Source of the DNA: Crassaminicella indica
GTDB taxonomy: Bacteria; Bacillota; Clostridia; Peptostreptococcales; Thermotaleaceae
Assembly: GCF_019203185.1 (NCBI RefSeq)
Contig: NZ_CP078093.1
Coordinates: forward strand, 1,647,058 to 1,711,057
Direction of reading: 5' to 3'
DNA length: 64,000 nt
Shown: piece by piece, positions 24,740 through 34,049 of the stretch
Numbering within the stretch: the first letter of the stretch is position 1
How the letters are laid out: every line of letters begins with the position of its first letter
Notes under the pieces: generated by a model
What the model was told of the DNA's origin: nothing
The model's database searches: none
Seen by the model: the letters and a program-made list of their open reading frames with translations, nothing else
Translations under genes and position numbers: made by a program

Positions 24740-26311
24740 ATGAATAATTATAAGAAAACCATCAAAACAATTTTTGCAGTTATAGGTTTAACTTTTTTTG
24801 CAAAATTTTTAGGATTTTTTAGAGATGCTTTATTAGGCAGTAAGCTAGGAGCTAATATGGAGTCTGATGCATATATTATGGCACTCAATAGTACTTCGAT
24901 TATATTTGTAAATATTGGAGCTGCTATTGTTACTGCAACTATACCTATTATTGTAAGAATTTTTAATAAAGCTACAAAAAAAGAAGCTTTTTCTTTTGTG
25001 AATAATCTGTTAAATATTTTAATCTTTATTGCATGTATTCTTACCGTTTTAGGAGAATTGTTTTCTAAACAAATTATGGGTCTTCTTGCTGAGGGCTTTG
25101 AGTACTATAAGTTTCATTTAACTGTTCAATTAACAAGGATTATGTTTCCTATTTTGATTTTTATCTGTATTACATATGTATTTGTATCATTATTGCAATC
25201 TATGGAAAGATTTAAAGTAACATCTATTATTAGTATCCCAGCCAATGTGATGATCATAGTTTTTTTATGCTTTTTTTCACAAAAATATGGTGTAAAGGGA
25301 TTGGCTGTTGTTACTACTATTGGATGGATACTTCAATTTTTAGTAATGACCCCTTTTCTATATAAGGAAGATTACAAATATAATCTTCGTATAAACTTTA
25401 AAGACCCATATATAAAAGAATTTTTTTCAATGATTTTGATAATTATCATTGTAGCATCTGTAAATCAATTAAATATTTTATTAGATCAAAAACAAGCATC
25501 TTTTTTAGGACATGGAAAAATATCTTTTCTATATTATGCAAATATATTGTATCAAGCTATTACTACTACTACTGTTTTAGGAATCAATACTGTCATGTTT
25601 CCAAAATTTGCAGAAAAGGCAGTGAATTTGAGTGAAAAGCAGTATGCTCAGTTTATTGCTGCTATTATCAAATTAATGACATTTGTGTTACTGCCAATGA
25701 CAGCAGGGATTGTTCTTTTAAGAAATCCAATAATAAGTTTAGTTTTTGAAAGAGGAGCATTTACCCATCATGCTGCTGTTATTACAGGCTCAGTGTTTGC
25801 TTGCTATGCTTTAGGTATGATTAGCTTTGGTATTTTAGATGTTGTGAATAAAGCCTTCTATGCACGAAATGATAAAAAAATACCTGTTCAATATGCTTTA
25901 CTCATAATCGTTTCAAATATGATCCTCAATTGGATTTTAGGACCAAAATTTGATGTGGTTGGATTGGCTATAGGAACAGCTTTAGCATCTACTGTGGGGA
26001 GTATTGGACTGATGAGAGCATTCAAGAGAAAAATGGGATATTTAGATGTTAAAAGCTTATGGAATACTTTTATAAAGGTGATATTAAGCTGTTTGGTGAT
26101 GGCTATAGCAGTAATGCCAACATTGAAAATACTAAATGTATATTTTTATGATAAGGGACTAATAGGCAAAATCATTGTAGTGATAATTCCAAGTATTGTA
26201 GGTGGTGTAGTATACGCTTTTGTAACTATGAAGCTAAAATTAGAAGAAGCTTTTACATTATATAATCATTTTGTTCAACCATTAATAAAGAAATTAAAAG
26301 GGAATAGATGA
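24740..26311 (+). CDS. murJ: MurJ/MviN-family lipid flippase
   Basis: This 523-residue integral membrane protein of the MOP superfamily has about 14 transmembrane segments. The family start appears as GLTFFAKFLGFFRDALLGSKLG, and later VFERGAFTHHAAVITGS and AFYARNDKKIPVQ. MurJ flips lipid II to the outer face for peptidoglycan synthesis; relatives flip other undecaprenyl-linked glycans. Because polysaccharide and cell-wall polymer genes flank it, a role with another glycan cannot be excluded. ATG 24740 follows GGAGG. The stop overlaps the next start (ATGA). Confidence 0.88.
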   Translation: MNNYKKTIKTIFAVIGLTFFAKFLGFFRDALLGSKLGANMESDAYIMALNSTSIIFVNIGAAIVTATIPIIVRIFNKATKKEAFSFVNNLLNILIFIACILTVLGELFSKQIMGLLAEGFEYYKFHLTVQLTRIMFPILIFICITYVFVSLLQSMERFKVTSIISIPANVMIIVFLCFFSQKYGVKGLAVVTTIGWILQFLVMTPFLYKEDYKYNLRINFKDPYIKEFFSMILIIIIVASVNQLNILLDQKQASFLGHGKISFLYYANILYQAITTTTVLGINTVMFPKFAEKAVNLSEKQYAQFIAAIIKLMTFVLLPMTAGIVLLRNPIISLVFERGAFTHHAAVITGSVFACYALGMISFGILDVVNKAFYARNDKKIPVQYALLIIVSNMILNWILGPKFDVVGLAIGTALASTVGSIGLMRAFKRKMGYLDVKSLWNTFIKVILSCLVMAIAVMPTLKILNVYFYDKGLIGKIIVVIIPSIVGGVVYAFVTMKLKLEEAFTLYNHFVQPLIKKLKGNR

Positions 26312-28500
26312 TGAAATACTATGAAAAAGGACGTGAGAAGATGAAGAAAAAATATATTTTATTATTTATATTGATCTTTTCTTTATTGATTGTTTCTATT
26401 ACAGCTATGAAAAGAATCCATATAGAATCAAACAATAAGACAGTAGATGTTATATTAGATTATAAAGAGTTTGAAAAAATGGCAAAGCAATCAGATGAGG
26501 ATTTAGAATGGTGGTTTAGAAAATTCAAAACATTAGGGGTTAGTGGTGTAGGTTTAAATGAAGAAAGCTTTGAATCTATGATAGAGGAAAATAAACCTAT
26601 AAAGGTTGAGATGATCGGAAGTATCATAAAGGATATGAATTGGAAAAAAGAATATCCTAAAGCCATAGTAGAACTTTTTGAGAAAGAAAAAATAGATTCA
26701 TATGATGTTTTGGCAAGAACAAAATCAAAAGAGCTATATGAATTTATTAAAAATGGACTAGAAAGTAGATATGATAAAAGTAAATTTAAAATCATGGAAG
26801 AAAAGGATGAATATCTATTTATATTAGATGGAACAGCAGAGGATGCTTTGTATACGCAAATTGAAAAGGTCTTTGATGTTAAAAATAAAGGCTTTAAAGA
26901 AGTTTCAAAGCTTTATTCTTCAAAATTGATAAGGTTAGGATTAGGATTAGATGAAAAAAAGGTAAATTTAATAAAAAAGAGTGGATTGAAGGTAGTTCCA
27001 AGACCTTATAATTATAGTAGCTGGAGCTCTAAAAAGCTAGTTGAAGGTACTATTAATGATTATAAAAAATTTCATATTATTCCTCCTTATATGATCTTTG
27101 GTGGGGGAGAGGTTTTAGGTTATCCAAAGAATGTTAAAGCTTTAGAAGATTATATGAAAAAAAATAATATAAAGGTTGGAATGATTGAATCAGGTGTACA
27201 AAGAGAACATATCAAGCAAAAGGGCTTATATGATCTGACAAGAAATTTAGATTATGATAGTGTAAGAGTTTTTAGTGTATTGAAATTTATTCAGAAGAGA
27301 TTTCAGTATTATAACTATAAAGGTGCAGAGGAAATAGAAAATAGCTTAAATCGTGCTGTAACAGAAAGAAATATAAGAGTTATATATTTTAAGCCTTTCA
27401 AATATGATGATTATATTTATGTAACAGACTATAAAGAATATGAAAAAATGTTTGATAGATTTAGAACAAGATTAAGTAGTCATGGAATGAAAATAGGCCC
27501 TGCTAGTGTAATGGATGCGAATAAAGTAAGAAATCGATATAAAATAATGATTGGATGGGGAGTAGTAGCTGCTGGGATTTTACTACTTGAGAATATTGTA
27601 AGGTTAAAAGAAAAAATAAGCTATATCCTATTAGGTATTGGAATCGTTGGGGTAACAGGGATATTTTTAGTAAAGCCTCATATAGGAGAAATTCTTTTAG
27701 CATTAAGTGCAGCTATTATATTTCCTTCTCTGAGCATGGCATATTTTTGCAGTAGGTGTAGTATTTACTATAAGGAAGGAATTCAACAAAAATCTATTTT
27801 AAAAGATTTTATTGTTGTTATAAAAGATTTAGTTATATGCTCTTTGATATCCTTGATAGGATCATTCATGGTAGGAAGCATTCTTTCAGATATTGAATAT
27901 TTATTAGAAATGAGTATTTTTAGAGGAGTGAAGTTTAGCCAATTAATTCCAATTGTTATATTCATCATTCTTTATATGGGGTATTTTGGATATAAAAGAA
28001 ACAAAGGTATTTATGAAGCTAAAACGTTAAAATGGGAAGATATAAAAAATTTATTATTTGATGATGTAAAGATTATTTATGTAATAGTGGGTGCTGTTTT
28101 ATTGGTTGTAGGATATATATATATAGCTAGAACAGGTCATGAAACTTCAATACAGCCATCTAATTTAGAAATGATATTTAGAAATATGCTAGAAGAAAAA
28201 TTTTATGCTAGACCGAGAACAAAAGAATTTTTATTTGCATTTCCAGCACTAATGTTAGGTTTCTTTGTAGCAAAGAAAAGGATAAAATGGCTTACTTTTA
28301 TATTTGGATTATGTGCAGTGATCGGACAAACCTCCATTGTAAATACTTTTTGTCATTTAAGAACCCCTATGCTTTTATCTATTGTAAGAACAGGATATTC
28401 ATTGATATTTGGTATTTTGATAGGAAGTATTTATGCTTTGCTGCTGTATAGTAGTGTGAAGCTCTTAAAAGTCATGAGAGGAGCAGCACATCATGAGTAA
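26308..28500 (+). CDS. DUF5693-family membrane protein
   Basis: This 730-residue protein has one N-terminal anchor (about 15-35), then an extracytoplasmic region of about 360 residues. That region contains GLNEESFESM and the conserved EVLGYPKNV. At least nine C-terminal membrane segments follow. I recognise it as the DUF5693 family, which in Clostridia usually sits next to csaB and tagA, as here. The function is unknown; location and neighbours suggest export or modification of a cell-wall polymer. ATG 26308 overlaps the murJ stop; ATG 26341, just before the hydrophobic anchor, is an alternative start. Confidence 0.75.
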   Translation: MMKYYEKGREKMKKKYILLFILIFSLLIVSITAMKRIHIESNNKTVDVILDYKEFEKMAKQSDEDLEWWFRKFKTLGVSGVGLNEESFESMIEENKPIKVEMIGSIIKDMNWKKEYPKAIVELFEKEKIDSYDVLARTKSKELYEFIKNGLESRYDKSKFKIMEEKDEYLFILDGTAEDALYTQIEKVFDVKNKGFKEVSKLYSSKLIRLGLGLDEKKVNLIKKSGLKVVPRPYNYSSWSSKKLVEGTINDYKKFHIIPPYMIFGGGEVLGYPKNVKALEDYMKKNNIKVGMIESGVQREHIKQKGLYDLTRNLDYDSVRVFSVLKFIQKRFQYYNYKGAEEIENSLNRAVTERNIRVIYFKPFKYDDYIYVTDYKEYEKMFDRFRTRLSSHGMKIGPASVMDANKVRNRYKIMIGWGVVAAGILLLENIVRLKEKISYILLGIGIVGVTGIFLVKPHIGEILLALSAAIIFPSLSMAYFCSRCSIYYKEGIQQKSILKDFIVVIKDLVICSLISLIGSFMVGSILSDIEYLLEMSIFRGVKFSQLIPIVIFIILYMGYFGYKRNKGIYEAKTLKWEDIKNLLFDDVKIIYVIVGAVLLVVGYIYIARTGHETSIQPSNLEMIFRNMLEEKFYARPRTKEFLFAFPALMLGFFVAKKRIKWLTFIFGLCAVIGQTSIVNTFCHLRTPMLLSIVRTGYSLIFGILIGSIYALLLYSSVKLLKVMRGAAHHE

Positions 28501-29611
28501 GGTTGTCATTTCAGGTTATTATGGCTTTAATAATGTGGGAGATGAATCTATATTAACTTCTATTGTAGATAATTTTAAGAAGTATAAAAAAGATATAGAA
28601 ATAACAGTACTTTCAGCAAATCCTGAAAGTACTTCCCAAAAATATGATATCCAAGCAGTAGATAGAAAAAATTTATGGCAAATTTATAAAGCCATAAAAG
28701 ATTGTGATCTGTTTGTTAGTGGTGGAGGCAGTTTGCTTCAGGATGTTACAAGCCACAGAAGTATTACCTATTATTTAGCTATTATTTTCATGGCTATTCT
28801 TTTAAGGAAAAAAATATTGATTTATGGACAAGGAATTGGCCCTATAAATAAAAGCTTTAATCAATATATGGTAAGGTGGATTTTAAATAAAGTAGATGCT
28901 ATTATTGTAAGAGATGAGGGTTCTCAAGAATTATTAAAGCGTATTGGTGTAAATGTACCTCCAATTTATGTTACAACAGATCCTGTTATCAGTTTAAGAA
29001 AAGGAAATATTGAACTAGGAAGAGAAATTTTGATAAAAGCAGGAATTGATCCAGAAAGGAAAAAACCATTAATTGGATTTGCAATTAGAGGTTGGCGTGA
29101 GCGCGATGAATTTATATCAAATATATGCAATATAGCAGATAAACTCATTGAAAATTTTGATATGGATGTTGTATTTATTCCCTTCCATTTTGGAGAAGAT
29201 ATAAAAATAATGGAAGATATACAGAATAGAATGAAACAAAAAGCTTTTTTTATTAAAAATAGATATGATATAAATGAAATGTTAGGAATTGTTGGAAATC
29301 TAAACCTTCTTATAGGAGTAAGATTACATTCTTTAATATTTGCTGCAATTATGAATACGCCATTTATTGCTATTTCTTATGATCCGAAAATTGATAGCTT
29401 TATGAAATCTCTACAATTAGAACCACTATGCAGTACAGAAGCTTTAAATGATGTAGATTTAATCTTAGAGATAGAAAAGGTACAAAAAAATCATGAAAGC
29501 TATAAGGAGCTTTTAGAAGAAAAAGTAAAGCTTCTTCAAGAAAAATTAAGGGTCAATGAACAGATCGTCATTAAGCTTTTAAAGGAAGGAGGTTGCAGCA
29601 GTGAGGCATAA
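28493..29611 (+). CDS. csaB: polysaccharide pyruvyl transferase CsaB
   Basis: CsaB adds a pyruvate ketal from phosphoenolpyruvate to cell-wall polysaccharide, making the ligand for SLH-domain proteins. The 372-residue protein starts with the family motif GYYGFNNVGDE. It also shows VSGGGSLLQD, LIYGQGIGPI and the C-terminal GVRLHSLIFA. The start overlaps the preceding gene by 8 bases and follows AGGAG; the end overlaps tagA by 11 bases. Its presence predicts SLH or S-layer proteins elsewhere in the genome. Confidence 0.92.
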   Translation: MSKVVISGYYGFNNVGDESILTSIVDNFKKYKKDIEITVLSANPESTSQKYDIQAVDRKNLWQIYKAIKDCDLFVSGGGSLLQDVTSHRSITYYLAIIFMAILLRKKILIYGQGIGPINKSFNQYMVRWILNKVDAIIVRDEGSQELLKRIGVNVPPIYVTTDPVISLRKGNIELGREILIKAGIDPERKKPLIGFAIRGWRERDEFISNICNIADKLIENFDMDVVFIPFHFGEDIKIMEDIQNRMKQKAFFIKNRYDINEMLGIVGNLNLLIGVRLHSLIFAAIMNTPFIAISYDPKIDSFMKSLQLEPLCSTEALNDVDLILEIEKVQKNHESYKELLEEKVKLLQEKLRVNEQIVIKLLKEGGCSSEA

Positions 29612-30323
29612 AGTAGAGATAATGGGAGTATGCATTGATCAAGGTAATTTAGAAGATGCATATAATAGATGTATAGAATTTATAAATACAAAGGGTTGTA
29701 AAATGATTATTACACCAAATACAGAAATTATTATGCGAGCACAAAAGGATTCAAAATTATTTCAAATTATCAATAAGGCTGATTTGGTGATCCCTGATGG
29801 TATTGGTCTTATATATGCATCTAAAATTCAAGGAAAAGGTCTTAAAGAAAGAGTTACAGGCGTTGATCTAATGTATAAAATATTAGAATATTGTAACGAA
29901 AATAAAAAGAGCATATATATTTTAGGAGGAAAGCCAGAAGTTGCAGAGAAGGCTTGTAAAAATATAAAAAATAAATTACCGGGAGTAGAAATAAAAGGAT
30001 GTCATGATGGGTATTTTAAAGAGGAAGAGGAAATTAATATTATAGAAAACATCAATAGATTAAATCCTGATATATTATTTGTTGCATTAGGAGTACCAAA
30101 GCAAGAAATATTTATGGATAAATATAAAGAAATGCTTAGTGCAAGGATTGTCATGGGTGTTGGAGGAAGTGTTGATGTTTGGGCAGGAACTGTAAAAAGA
30201 GCTCCTAAAATATATCAAAAGTTAGGACTTGAATGGTTTTATAGATTACTCAAAGAGCCCTGGAGATATAAAAGGATGATGGTACTGCCAAAGTTTATGA
30301 TAAAAGTACTATTTCAAAAATGA
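29601..30323 (+). CDS. tagA: WecG/TagA/CpsF-family glycosyltransferase (GT26)
   Basis: This 240-residue cytoplasmic transferase of family GT26 uses UDP-N-acetylmannosamine in the TagA case to build the linkage unit of wall teichoic acid. Motifs seen are TPNTEIIMRA, IPDGIGLIYA and GVPKQEIFMDK. The C-terminal GLEWFYRLLKEPWRYKRM block is the membrane-association region. GTG 29601 lies eight bases after AAGGAGG. It ends the murJ-DUF5693-csaB-tagA run, in which all genes overlap. The product is probably the pyruvylated secondary wall polymer. Confidence 0.92.
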   Translation: MRHKVEIMGVCIDQGNLEDAYNRCIEFINTKGCKMIITPNTEIIMRAQKDSKLFQIINKADLVIPDGIGLIYASKIQGKGLKERVTGVDLMYKILEYCNENKKSIYILGGKPEVAEKACKNIKNKLPGVEIKGCHDGYFKEEEEINIIENINRLNPDILFVALGVPKQEIFMDKYKEMLSARIVMGVGGSVDVWAGTVKRAPKIYQKLGLEWFYRLLKEPWRYKRMMVLPKFMIKVLFQK

Positions 30324-30325
30324 AA

Positions 30326-30353
30326 TTGATTAAATATTTTACTGTGATATAAT
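30326..30353 (+). promoter_or_regulatory. sigma-A promoter for the transketolase genes
   Basis: TTGATT (30326-30331), a 16-base spacer and TATAAT (30348-30353) preceded by TGA, giving an extended -10. Confidence 0.75.
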
Positions 30354-30433
30354 ATTGAGGTAAAAATGCTTTTATGAATTAAGAGATTAAGAAATATTTA
30401 AAAAATAATTATATACATAAGGAGGGTTTTCGG

Positions 30434-31261
30434 TTGGCAAAGGTAGATTATGAAATGTTAAAGAAAAATGCCACAGAGATTCGAAAAGGAATTATTAAAG
30501 CAGTACATGCAGCTGGATCTGGTCATCCAGGAGGATCTTTATCTGCTGCAGATATTTTAACAGTACTTTACTTTTATAAGATGAAGGTAGATCCTAAAAA
30601 TCCTAAATGGGAAGAAAGAGATAGATTTGTACTATCTAAGGGACATGCAGCACCTGTTCTTTATGCAACATTAGCAGAAAAAGGATTTTTCTCAAAGGAA
30701 GAATTACTGAAATTAAGACATATAGGAGCAATGCTACAAGGTCATCCAGATATGAAAGGTACTCCAGGAGTTGAAATGTCCACAGGATCTTTAGGACAAG
30801 GATTTTCATGTAGTATTGGTATGGCTTTAGCTGCAAAGCTTGATAAAAAAGACATTAGAGTTTATGCTCTACTTGGAGATGGAGAAGTGCAAGAAGGAAT
30901 TGTTTGGGAAGCAGCAATGGCAGCAAGCCACTATAAACTAGATAATTTAACAGCAATCCTAGATTTTAATGGCCTTCAAATAGATGGGAAAAATGAAGAT
31001 GTTATGAATATTCATCCGATCAAAGAAAAGTGGGAAAGCTTTGGATGGCATGTATTAGAAATAGATGGACATAGCTTTGAAGAAATTATCTCAGTACTTG
31101 ATAAAGCTGATGAAATAAAGGACAAACCTACTATGATTATTGCAAAAACTATTAAAGGTAAAGGCGTTTCATTTATGGAAAATCAAGTAGGTTGGCATGG
31201 TACTGCACCTAAAGATGATGAAAAAGAAAAAGCATTAAAGGAATTAGGGGGTGCCAACTAA
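30434..31261 (+). CDS. tktN: transketolase, N-terminal (TPP-binding) subunit
   Basis: This is the first half of a split transketolase, 275 residues. It binds thiamine diphosphate: [20 protein letters not shown] and [10 protein letters not shown] with metal ligands are visible, as are the histidines in SKGHAAP and LQGHPDM. Together with the second subunit it transfers two-carbon units in the non-oxidative pentose phosphate pathway. The start is TTG 30434, seven bases after AAGGAGGG. The stop codon shares one base with the next ATG. Confidence 0.94.
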   Translation: MAKVDYEMLKKNATEIRKGIIKAVHAAGSGHPGGSLSAADILTVLYFYKMKVDPKNPKWEERDRFVLSKGHAAPVLYATLAEKGFFSKEELLKLRHIGAMLQGHPDMKGTPGVEMSTGSLGQGFSCSIGMALAAKLDKKDIRVYALLGDGEVQEGIVWEAAMAASHYKLDNLTAILDFNGLQIDGKNEDVMNIHPIKEKWESFGWHVLEIDGHSFEEIISVLDKADEIKDKPTMIIAKTIKGKGVSFMENQVGWHGTAPKDDEKEKALKELGGAN

Positions 31262-32199
31262 TGAATAACAAAATTGCTACAAGAGAAGCTTATGGAAAAG
31301 CATTAGTGGAATTAGGAAAGGTTAATGAAAAGGTTGTTGTATTAGACGCAGATTTATCAAAATCAACAAAAACTGCTGCATTTCAAAAGGAATTCCCAAA
31401 TAGATTTTTTAATATGGGAATAGCAGAACAAAATTTAATGGGAACGGCAGCAGGCTTTGCAACAAGTGAAAAGATTCCATTTGTAAGTACCTTTGCTATG
31501 TTTGCATCAGGCAGAGCCTTTGAAATTATTAGAAACTCTATAGGTTATCCAAAACTAAATGTAAAGGTATGTGCAACTCATGCTGGGATTACAGTAGGAG
31601 AAGATGGTGCATCTCATCAAGCCTTAGAAGATTTAGCTTGTATGAGAGCAATTCCTAATATGGTAGTTTTAAACCCTGCTGATGCAGTATCAGCAAAAAA
31701 AGCTGTATTTGCTATGGCAGAATATAATGGTCCTGTATATGCAAGATTTGGTAGAGCTGCGGTACCTGTGATTTATGATGAAGACATGAATTTTGAAATA
31801 GGAAAAGGAATAGAAGTAAAAGAAGGAAAGGATGCTGCTATTATTGCAACAGGAATTATGGTTGCAGAGGCTATAAAAGCAAGAGAGATCCTATCAAAGA
31901 AAGGAATTGAAGTAAGAGTAATCGATATGCATACAATCAAGCCTATTGATGAAGAAATCCTTATAAAGGCTGCTAAAGAAACAGGTGCAATCGTAACAGC
32001 AGAAGAGCATAATATCATAGGTGGACTTGGTTCAGCTGTAGCTGAAGTATTAGTGGAAAATTACCCTATACCAATGAAAAGAGTTGGAACATTAGATACA
32101 TTTGGTGAATCAGGAAAGCCAGCAGAATTGATGAAAAAGTATGCTTTAACAGCAGAGGATATTGCTAAGGTAGTTGAGGAAGTTATCAATAAAAAATAA
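31261..32199 (+). CDS. tktC: transketolase, C-terminal subunit
   Basis: This is the second half of the split transketolase, 312 residues. It has the pyrimidine-binding domain (VVLDADLSKSTKT, FNMGIAEQNLMGTAAG with the activating Glu) and the C-terminal transketolase domain (IDMHTIKPIDEE, TAEEHNIIGGLGSAVAEVL). Split enzymes of this kind are common in Clostridia and archaea. The gene starts on the last base of tktN, so the two are coupled, and it is followed by a strong terminator. Confidence 0.94.
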   Translation: MNNKIATREAYGKALVELGKVNEKVVVLDADLSKSTKTAAFQKEFPNRFFNMGIAEQNLMGTAAGFATSEKIPFVSTFAMFASGRAFEIIRNSIGYPKLNVKVCATHAGITVGEDGASHQALEDLACMRAIPNMVVLNPADAVSAKKAVFAMAEYNGPVYARFGRAAVPVIYDEDMNFEIGKGIEVKEGKDAAIIATGIMVAEAIKAREILSKKGIEVRVIDMHTIKPIDEEILIKAAKETGAIVTAEEHNIIGGLGSAVAEVLVENYPIPMKRVGTLDTFGESGKPAELMKKYALTAEDIAKVVEEVINKK

Positions 32200-32210
32200 T
32201 TATTATAAAG

Positions 32211-32246
32211 AATACTGAGAAATGTAGCGTTTCTCAGTATTTTTTA
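32211..32246 (+). terminator. terminator after the transketolase operon
   Basis: A perfect 12-bp stem (32211-32222 with 32230-32241) and 7-base loop, followed by TTTTATATT. Confidence 0.92.
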
Positions 32247-32345
32247 TATTGTCTTAAAAATTTAATATATTCAAATTCCTTGAGAATATTTGTACCACCT
32301 TTGGAATAAGATTTAGTATATAGATAGGTAAAAGGGGGGATACCA

Positions 32346-32813
32346 GTGAAAGGAAAATTTAATCTTAAGGCGCTAAGCTGGAAGAAAATTTTGATTGTAG
32401 CTATTGTAATTATGCTTATTATAGCAGCATTTTATGCTGTCAAATATTTTGTAAAGGATGATGATGGCGTGCCTTTTGAATTATTAAGTGAAGAACAAAT
32501 CCCACAAAAGATACAAGAAATTTTACCAAGATATAAAAGCTTAGAAAGAGCTTTAGCTTGTAAAGTTGATGGAGAAATATTTGTTATTGCAACAAGGGGA
32601 GAAAAACCTACAGGTGGATATACGATTCAAATAGATAGTATTGAGAAAGTAAATATAGATGGTAAAACAAAGTTAGTTGTTTATACTACATTTAAAGATC
32701 CAAAACCAGGGGATATTGTTACCCAAGTAATTACATATCCTTATGTTGTAGTAAAGACAGAATTAGAGGAGCTGCCAGATAAGATTGAACTAAAAGTAAA
32801 ATATGACGATTAA
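32346..32813 (+). CDS. membrane-anchored PrcB-domain protein
   Basis: This 155-residue protein has one N-terminal membrane segment (about 13-35) and an extracytoplasmic domain. That domain carries the signature EKPTGGYTIQIDSIEKV of the PrcB C-terminal family (PF14343). In spirochaetes PrcB supports a chymotrypsin-like protease; in Clostridia the role is unknown, and no such protease is nearby. GTG 32346 follows AAAGGGGGGA. It is a single-gene unit ending in a strong hairpin. Confidence 0.7.
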   Translation: MKGKFNLKALSWKKILIVAIVIMLIIAAFYAVKYFVKDDDGVPFELLSEEQIPQKIQEILPRYKSLERALACKVDGEIFVIATRGEKPTGGYTIQIDSIEKVNIDGKTKLVVYTTFKDPKPGDIVTQVITYPYVVVKTELEELPDKIELKVKYDD

Positions 32814-32820
32814 ACTATAA

Positions 32821-32861
32821 AATGGCAATTGGCTGTATTCTAGGATACAGCCCATTGCCAT
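32821..32861 (+). terminator. terminator-like long hairpin
   Basis: AATGGCAAT and GGCTGTA pair with TACAGCC and ATTGCCATT with one internal mismatch, giving a stem of about 16 bp and an 8-base loop. The tail is only moderately T-rich. Confidence 0.75.
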
Positions 32862-32945
32862 TATTTACATAGATGATTCTGAAAGATTATGTCGAATTAT
32901 GTAAAACGAGAAAAGGTAAACATAATTTGATGGGAGGAACATAAG

Positions 32946-33962
32946 ATGAATTTCAGAAAGATACTTGTTTCTTGTACTTTAGGAACGACTCTTTTTTTGG
33001 GGAGTATTGGAATTACTTATGGACAAACATATACAGTACAAAGCGGAGATGTGTTTTGGAAAATCGCTTATGAACATGGGGTAAGTACAAAAGCTTTAAT
33101 GAAGGCTAATAATATGGATGAAAATACTATCATATATCCAGGACAGAAGCTAACAATACCTGTAAAGGAGACTGTTCATATTGTGCAGTCAGGAGATACT
33201 TATTGGACTATTAGTCAAAAATATGGGGTGAACTTTAAAGAGCTACTCTTATACAATAATGCTGATGAAAATACATGGCTCAATATAGGAGATAAAGTAA
33301 AAATACCTTCGAGTAATAGTACAGACAGTAGTAATATAGAAAATAATAGCAGTAATAATAATCAACAAAGCTATGTAACATATATGAAATATACAGTAAA
33401 GTCAGGGGATGATCCCTGGAAGCTATCCCTTAAATATGGCATACCAATGCATGAGATTTTAAAAGCAAATAACATAGATGAAAATGATTGGTTAAATGTA
33501 GGAGATGTGATAAAAATTCCTGTACATCATGTATCTGTAAGAGCTACACCAGGAGCTAAATATGGAGAATATTTGGATTGGTGGACAGAAGCACAATATG
33601 TGATTCCTATTGGAACAGAATTTACTTTAATTGATTTCGCAACGGGAAAAAGATGGAAAATGAAAAGAACAATCGGTGCTAATCATGCAGATTGTGAACC
33701 ATTAACAAAGGCTGACACAGCAATCATGAAAGAGGTTTGGGGTGGAGCTTTTAGTTGGCAGAGGCGTCCAGCAGTAGTTGAGTACAAGGGAAGAAGGATT
33801 GCAGCATCAGCAGCATCTATGCCTCACAGCATTCAGTATATAACAAATAATAATTTTAATGGACATATGGATATTCATTTTGCAAATAGTACAAGGCATA
33901 AGGATGGAAAAATAGATTGGGAACATCAAAAAAATATAAAAATAGCAGCAGGAATTAAATAA
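32946..33962 (+). CDS. secreted triple-LysM protein with conserved C-terminal domain
   Basis: This secreted 338-residue protein has a signal peptide (about 1-26) and three LysM peptidoglycan-binding modules (about 27-72, 77-120 and 146-192), separated by a Ser/Asn linker. The C-terminal domain (about 195-338) contains ANHADCEPLT, WGGAFSWQRRPAVV and NGHMDIHFANSTRH. The H-x-D-x-H and later His suggest a metal site. I know this domain from other clostridial LysM proteins but not its activity; a peptidase or amidase-like role is only a guess. ATG 32946 follows GGGAGG. It is monocistronic and shares a terminator with the convergent crp gene. Confidence 0.75.
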   Translation: MNFRKILVSCTLGTTLFLGSIGITYGQTYTVQSGDVFWKIAYEHGVSTKALMKANNMDENTIIYPGQKLTIPVKETVHIVQSGDTYWTISQKYGVNFKELLLYNNADENTWLNIGDKVKIPSSNSTDSSNIENNSSNNNQQSYVTYMKYTVKSGDDPWKLSLKYGIPMHEILKANNIDENDWLNVGDVIKIPVHHVSVRATPGAKYGEYLDWWTEAQYVIPIGTEFTLIDFATGKRWKMKRTIGANHADCEPLTKADTAIMKEVWGGAFSWQRRPAVVEYKGRRIAASAASMPHSIQYITNNNFNGHMDIHFANSTRHKDGKIDWEHQKNIKIAAGIK

Positions 33963-33967
33963 ACTGT

Positions 33968-34020
33968 ATACAAAAAAAGCAAGAATTCTTTTTTAAAAAG
34001 TGCTCTTGCTTTTTTGTATA
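33968..34020. terminator. bidirectional terminator between the LysM and crp genes
   Basis: A stem of about 17 bp (33968-33984 with 34004-34020, one base slip in the A/T run) has T-runs on either strand. Confidence 0.85.
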
Positions 34021-34049
34021 GTATAAAACTTGCGTAATAAACATGATGA

